DNA from: Hydrogenophaga sp. RAC07
GTDB taxonomy: Bacteria; Pseudomonadota; Gammaproteobacteria; Burkholderiales; Burkholderiaceae_C
Assembly: GCF_001713375.1 (NCBI RefSeq)
Contig: NZ_CP016449.1
Span: forward strand, 1,922,001-1,986,000
DNA length: 64,000 nucleotides
Reading direction: 5' to 3'
Shown here piece by piece: positions 36,494 through 45,262 of this stretch (position 1 is the stretch's first letter; each line of letters begins with the position of its first letter). The notes below the pieces were generated by a model. It saw nothing but the letters and a program-made list of their open reading frames with translations. It had not been told where the DNA came from and did not search any database. A program made the position numbers and the translations under genes.

Positions 36494-38094
36494 TTGCCGG
36501 GCTCCGGTGCCACCCGCTGCAGGCTGGTGATGCGCGGCACATCGCCGTCCTGCATTTCAAACTCGATCTGCAGCCGGTCTCCGGCCTCCAGATCGCGTGG
36601 CTGCTGCGCGCGCGGCGGCAGCTTGAAGTCCATCTGCATCTGCGGCCACTTCAGTGCCGCAATGGGCGGGTGCGTGAGCGTGACCGTGTCGCCACTGAGC
36701 GCATCGATCACCGCATCGGTGGTGTAGCGCTGTTGACTGGAAGGAGGCGCCGGCTCCTGGTTGAGACGTGCTTCGAGCCCGCGCAGGCTGGCTTCGGAGT
36801 CGATCAGGAACTGGCCCGAGAGCACCACGCGCTGGCCCACTTGCAGCCCCGCGCTGATCTCGGTCTGGCCCCCCACTTCCAGGCCCGCCGTCACCTCCAC
36901 CGGGCGGAAGCGCCCGCCGTCTTCGGCCACCATCACCACGCTGCGCCGCCCGGTGTGGATCACCGCGTCGCTGGGCACCAGCAGCGTGGCGGCGGCCTTC
37001 GGGCGGTCCAGCCGCATGCTCACCAGCATGCCGGGTACCAGCCGTCCCTGTGGATTGGCCAGCTCGACCCGTGCGCGGATGGTGCGCGTGACGGCGTCCA
37101 CCTCGGGCAGCAGGGCCTGCACCTGGCCCTCGAAGGTCTGACCCGGCGCGCCGGGGCTGGTGGTGCGTACGCGCGCACCCGGTTGCAGCAGCGCGGCCTG
37201 GCTCTCCGGCACCGCGCCTTCGGCCCACACGGTGCGCGTGCCCTGCAGGCGCATCAGCGTCATGCCCGGCATCGCGGTGGCGCCTTCGCGCACCATGAGT
37301 TCGCTCACGATGCCGGCGATGGGCGCGGTCAGCGTGAAACGCGGATGCACTGCGCCTGAAGCCACCACGCGCTGGATGTGCGCGGGCGTCATTCCGGCCT
37401 GGCGCATGCGCTGGCGCGCGGCGTCCTGCAGCGCGTCGGTACCGTCGCCACTCAGGCGCGCCAGCGCCAGGTATTCCTCCTGCGCGGCCACCCAGTCGGG
37501 CACGTACAACTCGGCCAGCGGCGCACCGGCCGCCACGCGGTCCAGCGCCGCTTTCACATGCAGCTTCTCCACGAAGCCCATGGCGCGCGAACTCAGCTCC
37601 ACCCGCTCGCGCTCGTTCCAGGCCACGTTGCCCACCGCCGTCACTTCCGACACCAGCGAGCCCTCCACCACCGGCGCCGTGCGCAGGCCCAGGTTCTGCT
37701 GGATGCGCGGGCTCACCGTGACGCTGCTGGCGTCCGCCGCATCGCTGCCGGCGTAACGCGGCACCAGCATCATGTCCATGAAGGGCGACTTGGCCGGCGC
37801 CTCGAAGTTCTTGCCCGGCACCATGGGGTCGTGGTAGTTCAGGATGCGCCGGCCCGTGGCCGGGTCCACGTCTCCCGCCTTGAGCGATTCGCGGATGTGC
37901 CGGCGCGTGGCTTCTTCACCTTGCGGGATGCTCCACAGCGACGGATCGTCGCTGGTGGTGGTGGCCGCAACCGCCTGCGGCACCGGTGTCGCGTGGCCCA
38001 TGCCCTGCTGCATGCCCAGCCACCAGGCGCCACCGCCCACGGCAACGAGCACGGCCACAGCGGCCAGCGCAATGAGGGACCTTGTCTTGTTCAT
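36490..38094 (-). CDS. cusB: CusB-like efflux adaptor with a fused C-terminal CusF-like metallochaperone domain
   Basis: The 534-residue periplasmic adaptor starts with a membrane-anchoring signal (about 1-28) followed by a short metal-binding-type segment ([27 protein letters not shown], about 84-110). The barrel-sandwich and beta-barrel domains of HlyD-type adaptors come next (about 150-420). The last 70 residues (about 455-530) match CusF/Sil[21 protein letters not shown] keeps the Trp-Met-Met set that binds Cu(I)/Ag(I). Elsewhere CusF is often a separate protein; here it is part of CusB. The start at 38094 overlaps the cusC stop by four bases. Confidence 0.92.
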   Translation of the reverse strand: MNKTRSLIALAAVAVLVAVGGGAWWLGMQQGMGHATPVPQAVAATTTSDDPSLWSIPQGEEATRRHIRESLKAGDVDPATGRRILNYHDPMVPGKNFEAPAKSPFMDMMLVPRYAGSDAADASSVTVSPRIQQNLGLRTAPVVEGSLVSEVTAVGNVAWNERERVELSSRAMGFVEKLHVKAALDRVAAGAPLAELYVPDWVAAQEEYLALARLSGDGTDALQDAARQRMRQAGMTPAHIQRVVASGAVHPRFTLTAPIAGIVSELMVREGATAMPGMTLMRLQGTRTVWAEGAVPESQAALLQPGARVRTTSPGAPGQTFEGQVQALLPEVDAVTRTIRARVELANPQGRLVPGMLVSMRLDRPKAAATLLVPSDAVIHTGRRSVVMVAEDGGRFRPVEVTAGLEVGGQTEISAGLQVGQRVVLSGQFLIDSEASLRGLEARLNQEPAPPSSQQRYTTDAVIDALSGDTVTLTHPPIAALKWPQMQMDFKLPPRAQQPRDLEAGDRLQIEFEMQDGDVPRITSLQRVAPEPGK

Positions 38095-39365
38095 GGTTTC
38101 ACTCCTGTCGAGGTGTCGGGGAACAGGTATTCGAGCTGCGCCCACAGGCCAGCGGTTTCACGCTCGAGCGCGAGGCGCTCCAAGGCCAGGCTCAGTGCAT
38201 CGCGGCGCGCCTGCAGCACGACGCCCAGACCTTCGCCCCCGCCCCGGTAAGCGGCCAAGGCAACCTCGGTGCGCTGCCTGGCCAGCGGCTCGCGCTGCGC
38301 ATCCAGGTGTGCGAGCCGGGCCAGTCCCGCCTGCCAGTCCTGCCGCCAGCGCTGCACCTGCAACACCCGCTCGCGGGTCTGCTCCTCGCGCTCGGCCTCC
38401 AGTTCGTTCACACGCGCCAGGCGCGCGGCGAATTCGCGTTGCTGGCGCTGGGGCCGGTCCCATTGCAAGGGCACCGACACGCCGATCGACACCATGTTGG
38501 AAAACTGCGAGCCACGCTGGCTGAACATGACCTCGGCGCTCCAGTCGGGCTTGAGCTCCTGGCGGGCCACTTCGGCCTCGGCCCGGGCCACAGCCTCGCG
38601 CGCCTGCAGCGCAACGAGATCGGGCAGCTTGCGCAGGGGGTCCGTTTCATCCACCGCTGCGGCGGTCTGCCGCATGGGCGGTGGGTTGGCCAGCGGCTGG
38701 TCGGGCGGACCACCGGTGAAGCGCGCCAGCGTGAGGCGGGCGTTGGCGCGATCGGCCTGCGCGCCGATCAAGCCCTGCTCCATTTGCGCCAGCGCCTCGC
38801 GCGCGCCCAGTGCGTCCGAAGCGGTGCCGCGACCACCGCGAAGAGCCGCCTCGGTGGTCTGCACCAGCACACGCGCCTCGGTGATCTGCGCCTGCAGCAA
38901 CAACCAACGCTGCTCTTGCATGTACCGCTCCAGCCAGGCCTGCGCCACCTCGGTCTGCAGCCTGGCCACCCGCTGCGCGCGTTCGCTCAGGGCGGCATCG
39001 GCTTCGCGCTCGAAGCGCTCGCCTCGCGCGCGGCGCTTGTCCGCGCCGGGCAGGGTCTGCATGAGGGCGATCGAACGCATGCTCATGAAGTCGCGCGTGG
39101 TGCTGAAGCGCTCGGGCCCGTCCACCGGCAGGTTGTCCAGCGAGAGGCGCAGCACCGGGTCGGGCCGCTGCGCGGCCGCCACCGCCATCTCGCGAGCGCC
39201 CTGCGCGGCGGCGCTCAGGGCATCGAGGCTGCGCGAGCGGGCCACAGCTGCGCTCACTGCGGCGCTCAGGCTCAGGGGCTCATCGGCAATGGCGGGCGGG
39301 AGCACGGCGAGAAAGCCCGCGAGGGCCAGCACGGCGCGTGCGAAAAGAATCGAAAGGTGTTCCAT
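38091..39365 (-). CDS. cusC: TolC-family outer-membrane efflux protein, CusC-like
   Basis: The 424-residue protein has a signal peptide (about 1-27, cut at AIA-D) and two tandem outer-membrane efflux (OEP) repeats with long helices: 30-215 with QPDPVLRLSLDNLPV-like text and 240-420. It forms the outer-membrane channel of the CusCBA complex. It has no lipobox cysteine, unlike E. coli CusC, so it is not a lipoprotein. It is the first of the three tightly overlapping genes; GGAG lies upstream of its ATG. Confidence 0.9.
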   Translation of the reverse strand: MEHLSILFARAVLALAGFLAVLPPAIADEPLSLSAAVSAAVARSRSLDALSAAAQGAREMAVAAAQRPDPVLRLSLDNLPVDGPERFSTTRDFMSMRSIALMQTLPGADKRRARGERFEREADAALSERAQRVARLQTEVAQAWLERYMQEQRWLLLQAQITEARVLVQTTEAALRGGRGTASDALGAREALAQMEQGLIGAQADRANARLTLARFTGGPPDQPLANPPPMRQTAAAVDETDPLRKLPDLVALQAREAVARAEAEVARQELKPDWSAEVMFSQRGSQFSNMVSIGVSVPLQWDRPQRQQREFAARLARVNELEAEREEQTRERVLQVQRWRQDWQAGLARLAHLDAQREPLARQRTEVALAAYRGGGEGLGVVLQARRDALSLALERLALERETAGLWAQLEYLFPDTSTGVKP

Positions 39366-39458
39366 GGCTGAGCTCCGGAGCAGGCACGCCCGGGCGCAAA
39401 GACCCTGGCAACGTGCGACAGCAGCACCACCGGGCGGTGGCCTGCACTGTGCGGGGGT

Positions 39459-39821
39459 TCAGACGGAAGTGGGAGGGCGCCAGAGGCGCGTGGTCGCGCC
39501 CGGAGGAAGGCTGCGCCAGGCGGGCGCTTGAGGGTCCAGGGTGGCCGGCGTCTGGGCCACGAGGGATGGGATGGAAAGCAGGCCGGCCGCGGGCGCGGCG
39601 CAGCTCTGTACGCTCTTGCAGGGCTGGCCCGTGAGCTCAAAGGTGGCCATGTCGTTGCAGCAGTCTTCCATGGCCTCGGCCAAGGCGTCTGCCGTCTCAC
39701 CGACCTCCTCCACCATGGCCATCATGTCCTGCATGGGGCATGGTGACGCAGGTGCCTGCCAGACCGCAAAGCCCTGCAGGGGCAGCAGCAGGCACAGGAC
39801 GAGGATGATCAGGCGGCGCAT
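39459..39821 (-). CDS. Small exported Cys/Met-rich protein upstream of cusCBA
   Basis: The 120-residue protein starts with a signal peptide (about 1-20) followed by a mature part with CPMQDMMAMVEE, DCCNDM, and two spaced cysteines (PCKSVQSC). Cys and Met spaced this way suggest binding of Cu(I) or Ag(I) in the periplasm; this is inferred from composition and from being 93 bases upstream of cusC. No named family is recognised. The C-terminal third is proline-rich and probably unstructured. Confidence 0.7.
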   Translation of the reverse strand: MRRLIILVLCLLLPLQGFAVWQAPASPCPMQDMMAMVEEVGETADALAEAMEDCCNDMATFELTGQPCKSVQSCAAPAAGLLSIPSLVAQTPATLDPQAPAWRSLPPGATTRLWRPPTSV

Positions 39822-40112
39822 GGCTGGATTCTAGGGTGCACACACCGACCGCGCTTGCCAGGTCGGGAAGTCTGCCCGCAAGGCGGCCAGGTTCGACCCC
39901 GGATCCATCTCCGTGGGCAAAGAACGCATACACGTTGAACATGCATACCGCCAGCAGGGCATGCCGCACGCCTTCTGGTCGCGTGCGTTCTCACGTCCCT
40001 TTGATGTGCGTGCCGAGCCTTCGCATCACCTCCATGCCGCGGCGGAGACAGCCGACGCTGAACAAGCTCCACGCGGCGCTTGTTGCCGTCGAAGCCCCCT
40101 TTTCGAATCAGG
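39822..40112. other. Intergenic region between the LysR gene and the copper-efflux genes
   Basis: No gene is supported in these 291 bases. It should contain the promoter for the copper cluster. No convincing CueR- or CusR-type dyad was seen on reading. A short open frame on the plus strand lacks a ribosome site and any recognisable protein. Confidence 0.4.
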
Positions 40113-41012
40113 TCATGGCGCGCATGTGAGAGCGGCTGTCCAGCAGGGCAGCTGGGAGCGCAGGATGCGAAGGGCAGGCGCCTCCTGACGCTTCGCTGAA
40201 GTGACCAGCCCGAACCGCGCCGTGGCATCGAGACTGGGTGACACCTCCAGCCGGATCAGATCGACCGCCGCTGCGTTGACGGTGAGCACGATGGCGTTGC
40301 TGCGTCGCGCCACGTCGACGATGCTCATGGTCTCGTCGCAGCGCAGCGTAACCATGTCGTCCGGGTTGGCTTGCGGGCCGTAGCGGGCAATCAGCATGCG
40401 GGCAACCTCGTCACTCAAGGGCGTGGATGCCACCGGGTAGGCCATGACATCCTCGAGGCCCACCGGACCGCCTCGTTGCGCCAGGGGGTGGTTCGGCCTC
40501 ACCAGAAATCCTGCGCTCAGTTCAAACGCCAGCGACACCTTCAGTTCGGCCGAAGGACGCATGTCGCGGATGTCGACGATCGCCGCGTCCAGTTGTTGTT
40601 CGCGTAGTGCATGGAGCAGCACGGCGGTGTTGCCGCGAGAGATCTGAAGCTGCAACCGGGGGTGGTGCTCGGCCATGTGCAGCATCAGCGGGGTGCTCAG
40701 CAGCGCGCCTGGCGCCGAGCTCAGGCCCACACGAAGCTGCCCGATGAGACCCGCGTGCAGCCCCTGGCCAGCCTGTTTGAGCGCCTCGGCGTCGCTCACC
40801 AGACGCCTTGCGCGTACCAGCACCTCGTCACCGAAAGGGGTCAGCGAAATGCGCCGCCCAAGGCGGTCGAACAAGGCGCCGCCCAACTCTTCCTCCAGCG
40901 CATGGATGCTGCGGGTGAGCGCAGGCTGGGTCAAGAACAGGGCCGCCGCTGCCTGCACAAACGTTCCGACCTCGGCCAGCACCACGAAATGCCTGAGCTG
41001 CACCAGCGTCAT
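40113..41012 (-). CDS. LysR-family transcriptional regulator
   Basis: The 299-residue protein has the N-terminal helix-turn-helix (MTLVQLRHFVVLAEVGTFVQAAAALFLTQPALTRSIHALEEELGGALFDR, residues 1-50). It is followed by the usual two-lobed co-inducer domain (about 90-295). It is divergent from the M20 amidohydrolase / Bug protein genes 151 bases away, the standard arrangement for a LysR regulator and its target. Two adjacent copies of ATTGATC (41034-41047) in between are a possible binding element. Confidence 0.9.
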   Translation of the reverse strand: MTLVQLRHFVVLAEVGTFVQAAAALFLTQPALTRSIHALEEELGGALFDRLGRRISLTPFGDEVLVRARRLVSDAEALKQAGQGLHAGLIGQLRVGLSSAPGALLSTPLMLHMAEHHPRLQLQISRGNTAVLLHALREQQLDAAIVDIRDMRPSAELKVSLAFELSAGFLVRPNHPLAQRGGPVGLEDVMAYPVASTPLSDEVARMLIARYGPQANPDDMVTLRCDETMSIVDVARRSNAIVLTVNAAAVDLIRLEVSPSLDATARFGLVTSAKRQEAPALRILRSQLPCWTAALTCAP

Positions 41013-41163
41013 GTCAAGCCCTCAGTGAAAGTTATTGATCATTGATCTGCAATGCATTGGACTTTAAGCCCATCGCTTTCTAGCATCCAGCAAAGTTCAT
41101 GAAACCTGGTCGCCAGCGGCTTTGAATGCCGCTTCCCACGACCCCTCAGCCGGAGCACCTGCC

Positions 41164-42339
41164 TTGGAACGTCTCAGCGATCTTGCAGTTCAGGAGTTCG
41201 TCGCACTGCGGCGCGACATCCACCGCCATCCCGAACTGGCCTTCGACGAGCACCGCACCAGTGCCCTGGTGGCGCAGAAGCTGCAGGCCTGGGGTTACGC
41301 GGTGATTACCGGCCTGGGCGGCACCGGGGTGGTGGGCCAGCTGCGCCGCGGCAGCTCCACGCGGGTCATCGGACTGCGCGCGGACATGGACGCGCTGCCC
41401 ATCGTCGAGGACAGCGGCACCGACTGGTCCAGTTGCCACCACGGCGTGATGCACGCCTGCGGTCACGACGGCCACACCGCCATGCTGCTGGCCGCCGCGC
41501 AGCACCTGGCCACACAAGGCAGGTTCGACGGCACACTCAACCTGATCTTCCAGCCCGCCGAAGAAGGCGGTGGTGGCGCCCTGAAGATGATGGAGGACGG
41601 CCTGTTCGAGCGTTTCCCCTGCGACGCCATCTTTGCCATGCACAACATGCCCGGCTTCGCGCAGGGCCAGCTGGTGTTTCGCAGCGGAGCGACGATGGCC
41701 TCTTCCGACTACGCCACCGTCACGCTGCACGGCATGGGCGGCCATGGCGCCATGCCCCACAAGGCGACCGACGTGGTGGTCGCGGCGGCGTCCATCGTCA
41801 TGGCGCTGCAGACCATCGTCTCGCGCCATGTGGACCCGATGCAGCCGGCCGTGGTCACCGTGGGCGCCGTGCACGCGGGCCAGGCCAACAACGTGATTCC
41901 CGCCTCGGCCCGGCTGGAGCTGAGCGTGCGTGCCCTGGACCCGCAGGTGCGTCGCAGCGTCGAGCAACGCATCCGCGACCTGGTTCGCCTGCAGGCCGAG
42001 AGCTTCGGTGTGCGCGCCGAGATCGACTGGCGCCCCGGCTACGCGGTGCTGGTCAACGACGCTCGGCAGACCGAGCTGGCCCTCGCGGTGGCACAGGCGC
42101 ATTTTCCGCCCGAGCAGGTGGTGGCCCAGGGCCCCATGCTCACCGGCAGCGAAGACTTTGCCTTCATGTTGGAGCGTGTGCCGGGCAGCTATTTGTTCAT
42201 CGGCAACGGCGCCGGCCAGGAGCCCGGCGCCTGCATGGTGCACAACCCCGCCTACGACTTCAACGACCACAACATCGCCACCGGCGCCGCGTACTGGATC
42301 GCGCTGGTCAACACGCTGCTTTCCCCCAACCCACCCTGA
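41164..42339 (+). CDS. M20D-family amidohydrolase (hippurate hydrolase/N-acyl amino acid hydrolase-like)
   Basis: The roughly 391-residue metallopeptidase hydrolyses an amide bond of an N-acylated amino acid. The metal-binding and catalytic sites are visible: RRDIHRHPELAFDE, GLRADMDALPIVED, HACGHDGHTAML, FQPAEEGGGGALKM, and GHGAMPHKATDVV in the dimerisation lid. Hippurate hydrolases, IAA-amino acid hydrolases and aminoacylases share all of these, so the acyl group and the amino acid are not fixed. The start is TTG at 41164 with GGAG eight bases before; an in-frame TTG at 41122 has a poorer site. It is followed by a Bug-type binding protein gene. Confidence 0.88.
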   Translation: MERLSDLAVQEFVALRRDIHRHPELAFDEHRTSALVAQKLQAWGYAVITGLGGTGVVGQLRRGSSTRVIGLRADMDALPIVEDSGTDWSSCHHGVMHACGHDGHTAMLLAAAQHLATQGRFDGTLNLIFQPAEEGGGGALKMMEDGLFERFPCDAIFAMHNMPGFAQGQLVFRSGATMASSDYATVTLHGMGGHGAMPHKATDVVVAAASIVMALQTIVSRHVDPMQPAVVTVGAVHAGQANNVIPASARLELSVRALDPQVRRSVEQRIRDLVRLQAESFGVRAEIDWRPGYAVLVNDARQTELALAVAQAHFPPEQVVAQGPMLTGSEDFAFMLERVPGSYLFIGNGAGQEPGACMVHNPAYDFNDHNIATGAAYWIALVNTLLSPNPP

Positions 42340-42359
42340 ACAACCCACTGGAGACACCC

Positions 42360-43352
42360 ATGAACAGCCCCTTCAAAACCCTGGTGGCCGCGGCGGCCAT
42401 CGCCCTGGCCAGCGTATCCGGCGCAGCACAGGCGCAGAGCTACCCCACCCGGCCGGTGACGCTGATGGTGCCCTACCCGGCTGGTGGCCTGTCGGACGTG
42501 ATCGCGCGCTCGGTCAACAACACCCTGGGCAAACAACTGGGCCAGCCGGTCGTCATTGAGAACCTGGGTGGAGCCAGCGGGTCGATTGCCGCGCAGAAAG
42601 TGCTCAACGGTGCCAGCGACGGCTACACCGTGTTCCAGGGTTCACCCAACGAACTCATCCTCGCGCCCTTGGCCATTGCGTCCATCAAGTTCAAGAGCGA
42701 GGACTTCCGTCTGGTGCAGATGATCGCCACCGCGCAGATCGCGTTTCTCGCCCGCAAGGACTTCCCCGCCAGCACCGTGGACGAGTTCCTGGACCAGGCC
42801 CGCAAGGCGGCGCAGCAGGGCCGGCCCCTGACCTACGCCAGCGTCGGCCCCGGCTCGTTCTACCACCTGCTCGGCGAGCACCTGTCCAAGGTCACCGGCA
42901 TTCCCATGGTGCATGTGCCGTACAAGGGCGCAGCGCCGGCCGAGCAGGACCTGCTGGCCAGCCAGGTCGACTTTTTCCTGGCGCCCTACGGCAAGAAGTA
43001 CGACGACATGCACAAGAGCGGCCGCGTCAAGGTGCTGGCCATGCTCAACAGCGAGCGGCTCGAGAACGTGAAGAGCTACCCCGCCATCACCGAGAGCACC
43101 CAGCTCAAGAACTTCACCTTCAACATCTGGACCGGCTACTTCGTGAAGAAGGACACCCCGGAGCCGGTGGTGACCACGCTGCACAAGGCCATCACCGAAA
43201 CGCTGGCCGATCCCGGCGTGCACCAGGCGCTGGAAGCGAACAGCCAGCTGCTGGCCAAGCCGCTGTCACTCAAGGCGGTGGACCAGGCCTACGCCGACGG
43301 CATCCAGCAGTTCCGCGCCATCGCGAAGTCGATCCAGCTGCAGGCACAATAA
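42360..43352 (+). CDS. Bug/TctC-family tripartite tricarboxylate transporter substrate-binding protein
   Basis: The 330-residue periplasmic protein has a Sec signal (about 1-25, cut at AQA-Q) and the Bug pattern YPTRPVTLMVPYPAGGLSDVIARSVNNTLGKQLGQPVVIENLGGASGSIAAQKV. Bug proteins bind carboxylates such as benzoate, nicotinate or amino acids. No membrane subunits (TctA/TctB) are present nearby, which is common for Bug genes in this group. It begins 20 bases after the amidohydrolase stop and its stop is ten bases before a glycine riboswitch. Confidence 0.92.
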   Translation: MNSPFKTLVAAAAIALASVSGAAQAQSYPTRPVTLMVPYPAGGLSDVIARSVNNTLGKQLGQPVVIENLGGASGSIAAQKVLNGASDGYTVFQGSPNELILAPLAIASIKFKSEDFRLVQMIATAQIAFLARKDFPASTVDEFLDQARKAAQQGRPLTYASVGPGSFYHLLGEHLSKVTGIPMVHVPYKGAAPAEQDLLASQVDFFLAPYGKKYDDMHKSGRVKVLAMLNSERLENVKSYPAITESTQLKNFTFNIWTGYFVKKDTPEPVVTTLHKAITETLADPGVHQALEANSQLLAKPLSLKAVDQAYADGIQQFRAIAKSIQLQAQ

Positions 43353-43361
43353 GCGCCTCAA

Positions 43362-43556
43362 ACACGTCGACCGGGAGAGACTGGCCTGAAAAGCAGGCTG
43401 GCGCCGAAGGAGCAACCGCCCCGGAAACTCTCAGGCAAAAGGACCGGTCGACACGCAACACACTCTGAAGAGTGGCCGGGATTCGTCCCCCGGCCCACCG
43501 CAGGAGCAAGCCAGCCCCAGGGGCCGGTGAATCTCTCAGGTCACAAACAGAGGGGG
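43362..43556 (+). ncRNA. Tandem glycine riboswitch (gcvT element)
   Basis: Two consecutive glycine aptamers are present. The first is closed by GTCGACC (43366-43372) pairing with GGTCGAC (43446-43452). It contains the conserved GGGAGAGAC, GCCGAAGGAGCAA, GGAAACTCTCAGGC and AAAGGAC. The second (about 43462-43552; CTCTG pairing with CAGAG) contains AGGAGCAAGCC and GAATCTCTCAGGTCACAAACAGAGG. These match the known tandem gcvT riboswitches, which normally switch genes on when glycine is high. The next gene is a DadA-like FAD dehydrogenase 70 bases downstream. Confidence 0.94.
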
Positions 43557-43561
43557 TCATG

Positions 43562-43582
43562 GTCCGCACACGGTGTGCGGAC
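43562..43582 (+). promoter_or_regulatory. Expression-platform hairpin of the glycine riboswitch
   Basis: A perfect nine-base stem (GTCCGCACA / TGTGCGGAC, loop CGG) lies ten bases after the second aptamer and 41 bases before the ATG at 43624. It lacks a strong T run, so it may act on translation or by Rho rather than as an intrinsic terminator. Confidence 0.6.
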
Positions 43583-43623
43583 TGTGTCCTCCATTGTTTG
43601 ACGACTCTGCAAGCGAGATTCCC

Positions 43624-44874
43624 ATGGCACACCTCATCGTCATCGGCGGCGGCATCACCGGCGTCACCAGCGCCTACGCCCTGGCCCGTCAGGGCCACCA
43701 GGTCACCCTGATTGAAAAACACCGCTACGCGGGCATGGAAACCAGCCATGCCAACGGCGGCCAGCTCTCGGCCTCCAACGCCGAGGTCTGGACCCATCCT
43801 TCCACCCTGCTCAAGGGCCTGAAGTGGATGTTCAAGGCCGACGCACCGCTGCTCGTCAACCCCACCCCGAGCTGGCACAAGCTCAGCTGGTTCGCCGAGT
43901 TCGTCGCGTCCATCCCCAAGTACCGCAGCAACACCGTGGCCACCACGCGCCTGGCCATCGCGGCACGCGAGCACCTGTTCGGCTGGGCACGGGCCGAGGG
44001 CATCGACTTCGACCTGAAGCGCCAAGGCATCCTGCACATCTACCGCGACCGCGCCGGCTTCGAGCACGCGGGCGAAGTCTCCAGGCTGCTGGCCGAAGGC
44101 GGCCTGCCGCGCCGCGCCGTCACGCCCGACGAGATGCGCGCCATCGAGCCCACCCTGCAAGGCGACTACTTCGGCGGCTACTACACCGAGAGCGACAGCA
44201 CCGGCGACATCCACAAGTTCACCCACGGCCTGAGCAAGGCCTGTGCACGGATGGGCGTGCATCTCATGACCGGCCAGACGGTGGCCCGCGTGCGCAGCAC
44301 CGGCACCAACGCGAAGGTGACGCTGTCCGACGGGCAGGTGGTGAATGCCGACGCCGTGGTGATCAGTGCCGGCGTGCACAGCCGCGCGCTCGGCGCCCAG
44401 CTCGGCGACCGGCTCAACGTGTATCCGGTCAAGGGCTACTCCATCACCGTGATGCTGAACGACGAACAGAGTCAGGCCGCCGCGCCGCAGGTGAGCTTGC
44501 TGGACGACGAGACCAAGCTGGTGACCAGCCGCCTCGGTGTGGACCGATTCCGTGTGGCCGGCACGGCCGAGTTCAACGGCATCAACCTCGACATCCGCGC
44601 CGACCGCATCCGGCCGCTGGTGAACTGGGTGAACCAGTGTTTCCCGGGTGTGAGCACCCGCAGGGTGGAACCCTGGGCCGGCCTGCGGCCCATGATGCCC
44701 GACATGATGCCGCGCGTGGGCGCGGGCAGACAGGCCAACGTGTTCTACAACACCGGCCATGGCCACCTGGGCTGGACACTCTCGGCCATCACGGCGCACC
44801 AGCTCGGCGAGCATGTGGCGCAGTGGGAACGCATGCGCTCAGGCTTGGCGGTGCCTGTGGCGGCCTTGGGGTGA
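43624..44874 (+). CDS. FAD-dependent amino-acid dehydrogenase, DadA-like
   Basis: The 416-residue flavoprotein has the dinucleotide motif VIGGGITGVTSAYALARQGHQVTLIEK (residues about 5-31) and the DadA-like SNAEVWTHPSTLLKG. DAVVISAGVHSRAL and the C-terminal GLRPMMPDMMPRVG with NTGHGHLGWTLS bind FAD. DadA-type enzymes oxidise D-amino acids to keto acids and ammonia, and relatives oxidise glycine. Because it is under a glycine riboswitch, glycine itself may be its substrate (giving glyoxylate), which is inference. The start at 43624 is where the conserved sequence begins. Confidence 0.9.
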   Translation: MAHLIVIGGGITGVTSAYALARQGHQVTLIEKHRYAGMETSHANGGQLSASNAEVWTHPSTLLKGLKWMFKADAPLLVNPTPSWHKLSWFAEFVASIPKYRSNTVATTRLAIAAREHLFGWARAEGIDFDLKRQGILHIYRDRAGFEHAGEVSRLLAEGGLPRRAVTPDEMRAIEPTLQGDYFGGYYTESDSTGDIHKFTHGLSKACARMGVHLMTGQTVARVRSTGTNAKVTLSDGQVVNADAVVISAGVHSRALGAQLGDRLNVYPVKGYSITVMLNDEQSQAAAPQVSLLDDETKLVTSRLGVDRFRVAGTAEFNGINLDIRADRIRPLVNWVNQCFPGVSTRRVEPWAGLRPMMPDMMPRVGAGRQANVFYNTGHGHLGWTLSAITAHQLGEHVAQWERMRSGLAVPVAALG

Positions 44875-45019
44875 CCGAGCTGCCCGGTTCATGGAGCGCT
44901 GTGGCGCCTGGCCCCGCTGCACCCGGCACCCGACGCCAACGCGCCCGATGTCACACAACACGAATCGGTTCCGGTTGGAAACAGGTTGGGTGCAAGAAGC
45001 GGGCGGCAGCGAGACGGAC

Positions 45020-45262
45020 GAGGACGGCTGGCGCTGGATGTCCTGCAGGAAACGCAGCAGGGCCGGATCGCGCTGGCATTGCGGCACCGCGCGTTCGGTC
45101 AGGGCCAGTCGTGAACGAGGACCGTACGTACCCGAGAACGCCCTGTCGCGGGTTGCGGTCCTGGATGCGCTCCAGGTCTTCGTGGCAGCGGGCCGCGATC
45201 TGCCGGGCCACGAATTCGGTATGACCGCTGAGGGAGTAATAAACCACGAGGATGCGGCTCAC
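45020..45262 (-). pseudogene. Flavodoxin-like gene with an internal out-of-frame deletion
   Basis: A GTG start at 45262 with AGGAG upstream encodes SRILVVYYSLSGHTEFVARQIAARC and DLERIQDRNPRQGVLGYVRSS, a perfect start of a flavodoxin-family protein (the FMN-phosphate loop is YSLSGHTE). Similarity stops near codon 50. From about 45110 a different frame gives LALTERAVPQCQRDPALLRFLQDIQ, which looks like the last helix of the same kind of protein. The roughly 90 residues between are missing. The simplest reading is one deletion that joined the two ends. Coordinates are approximate. Confidence 0.65.

Noticed and set aside
39836..40129. Short plus-strand frame between the LysR gene and the copper genes
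   Set aside because: No ribosome site, no similarity and antisense overlap with the end of the LysR gene.
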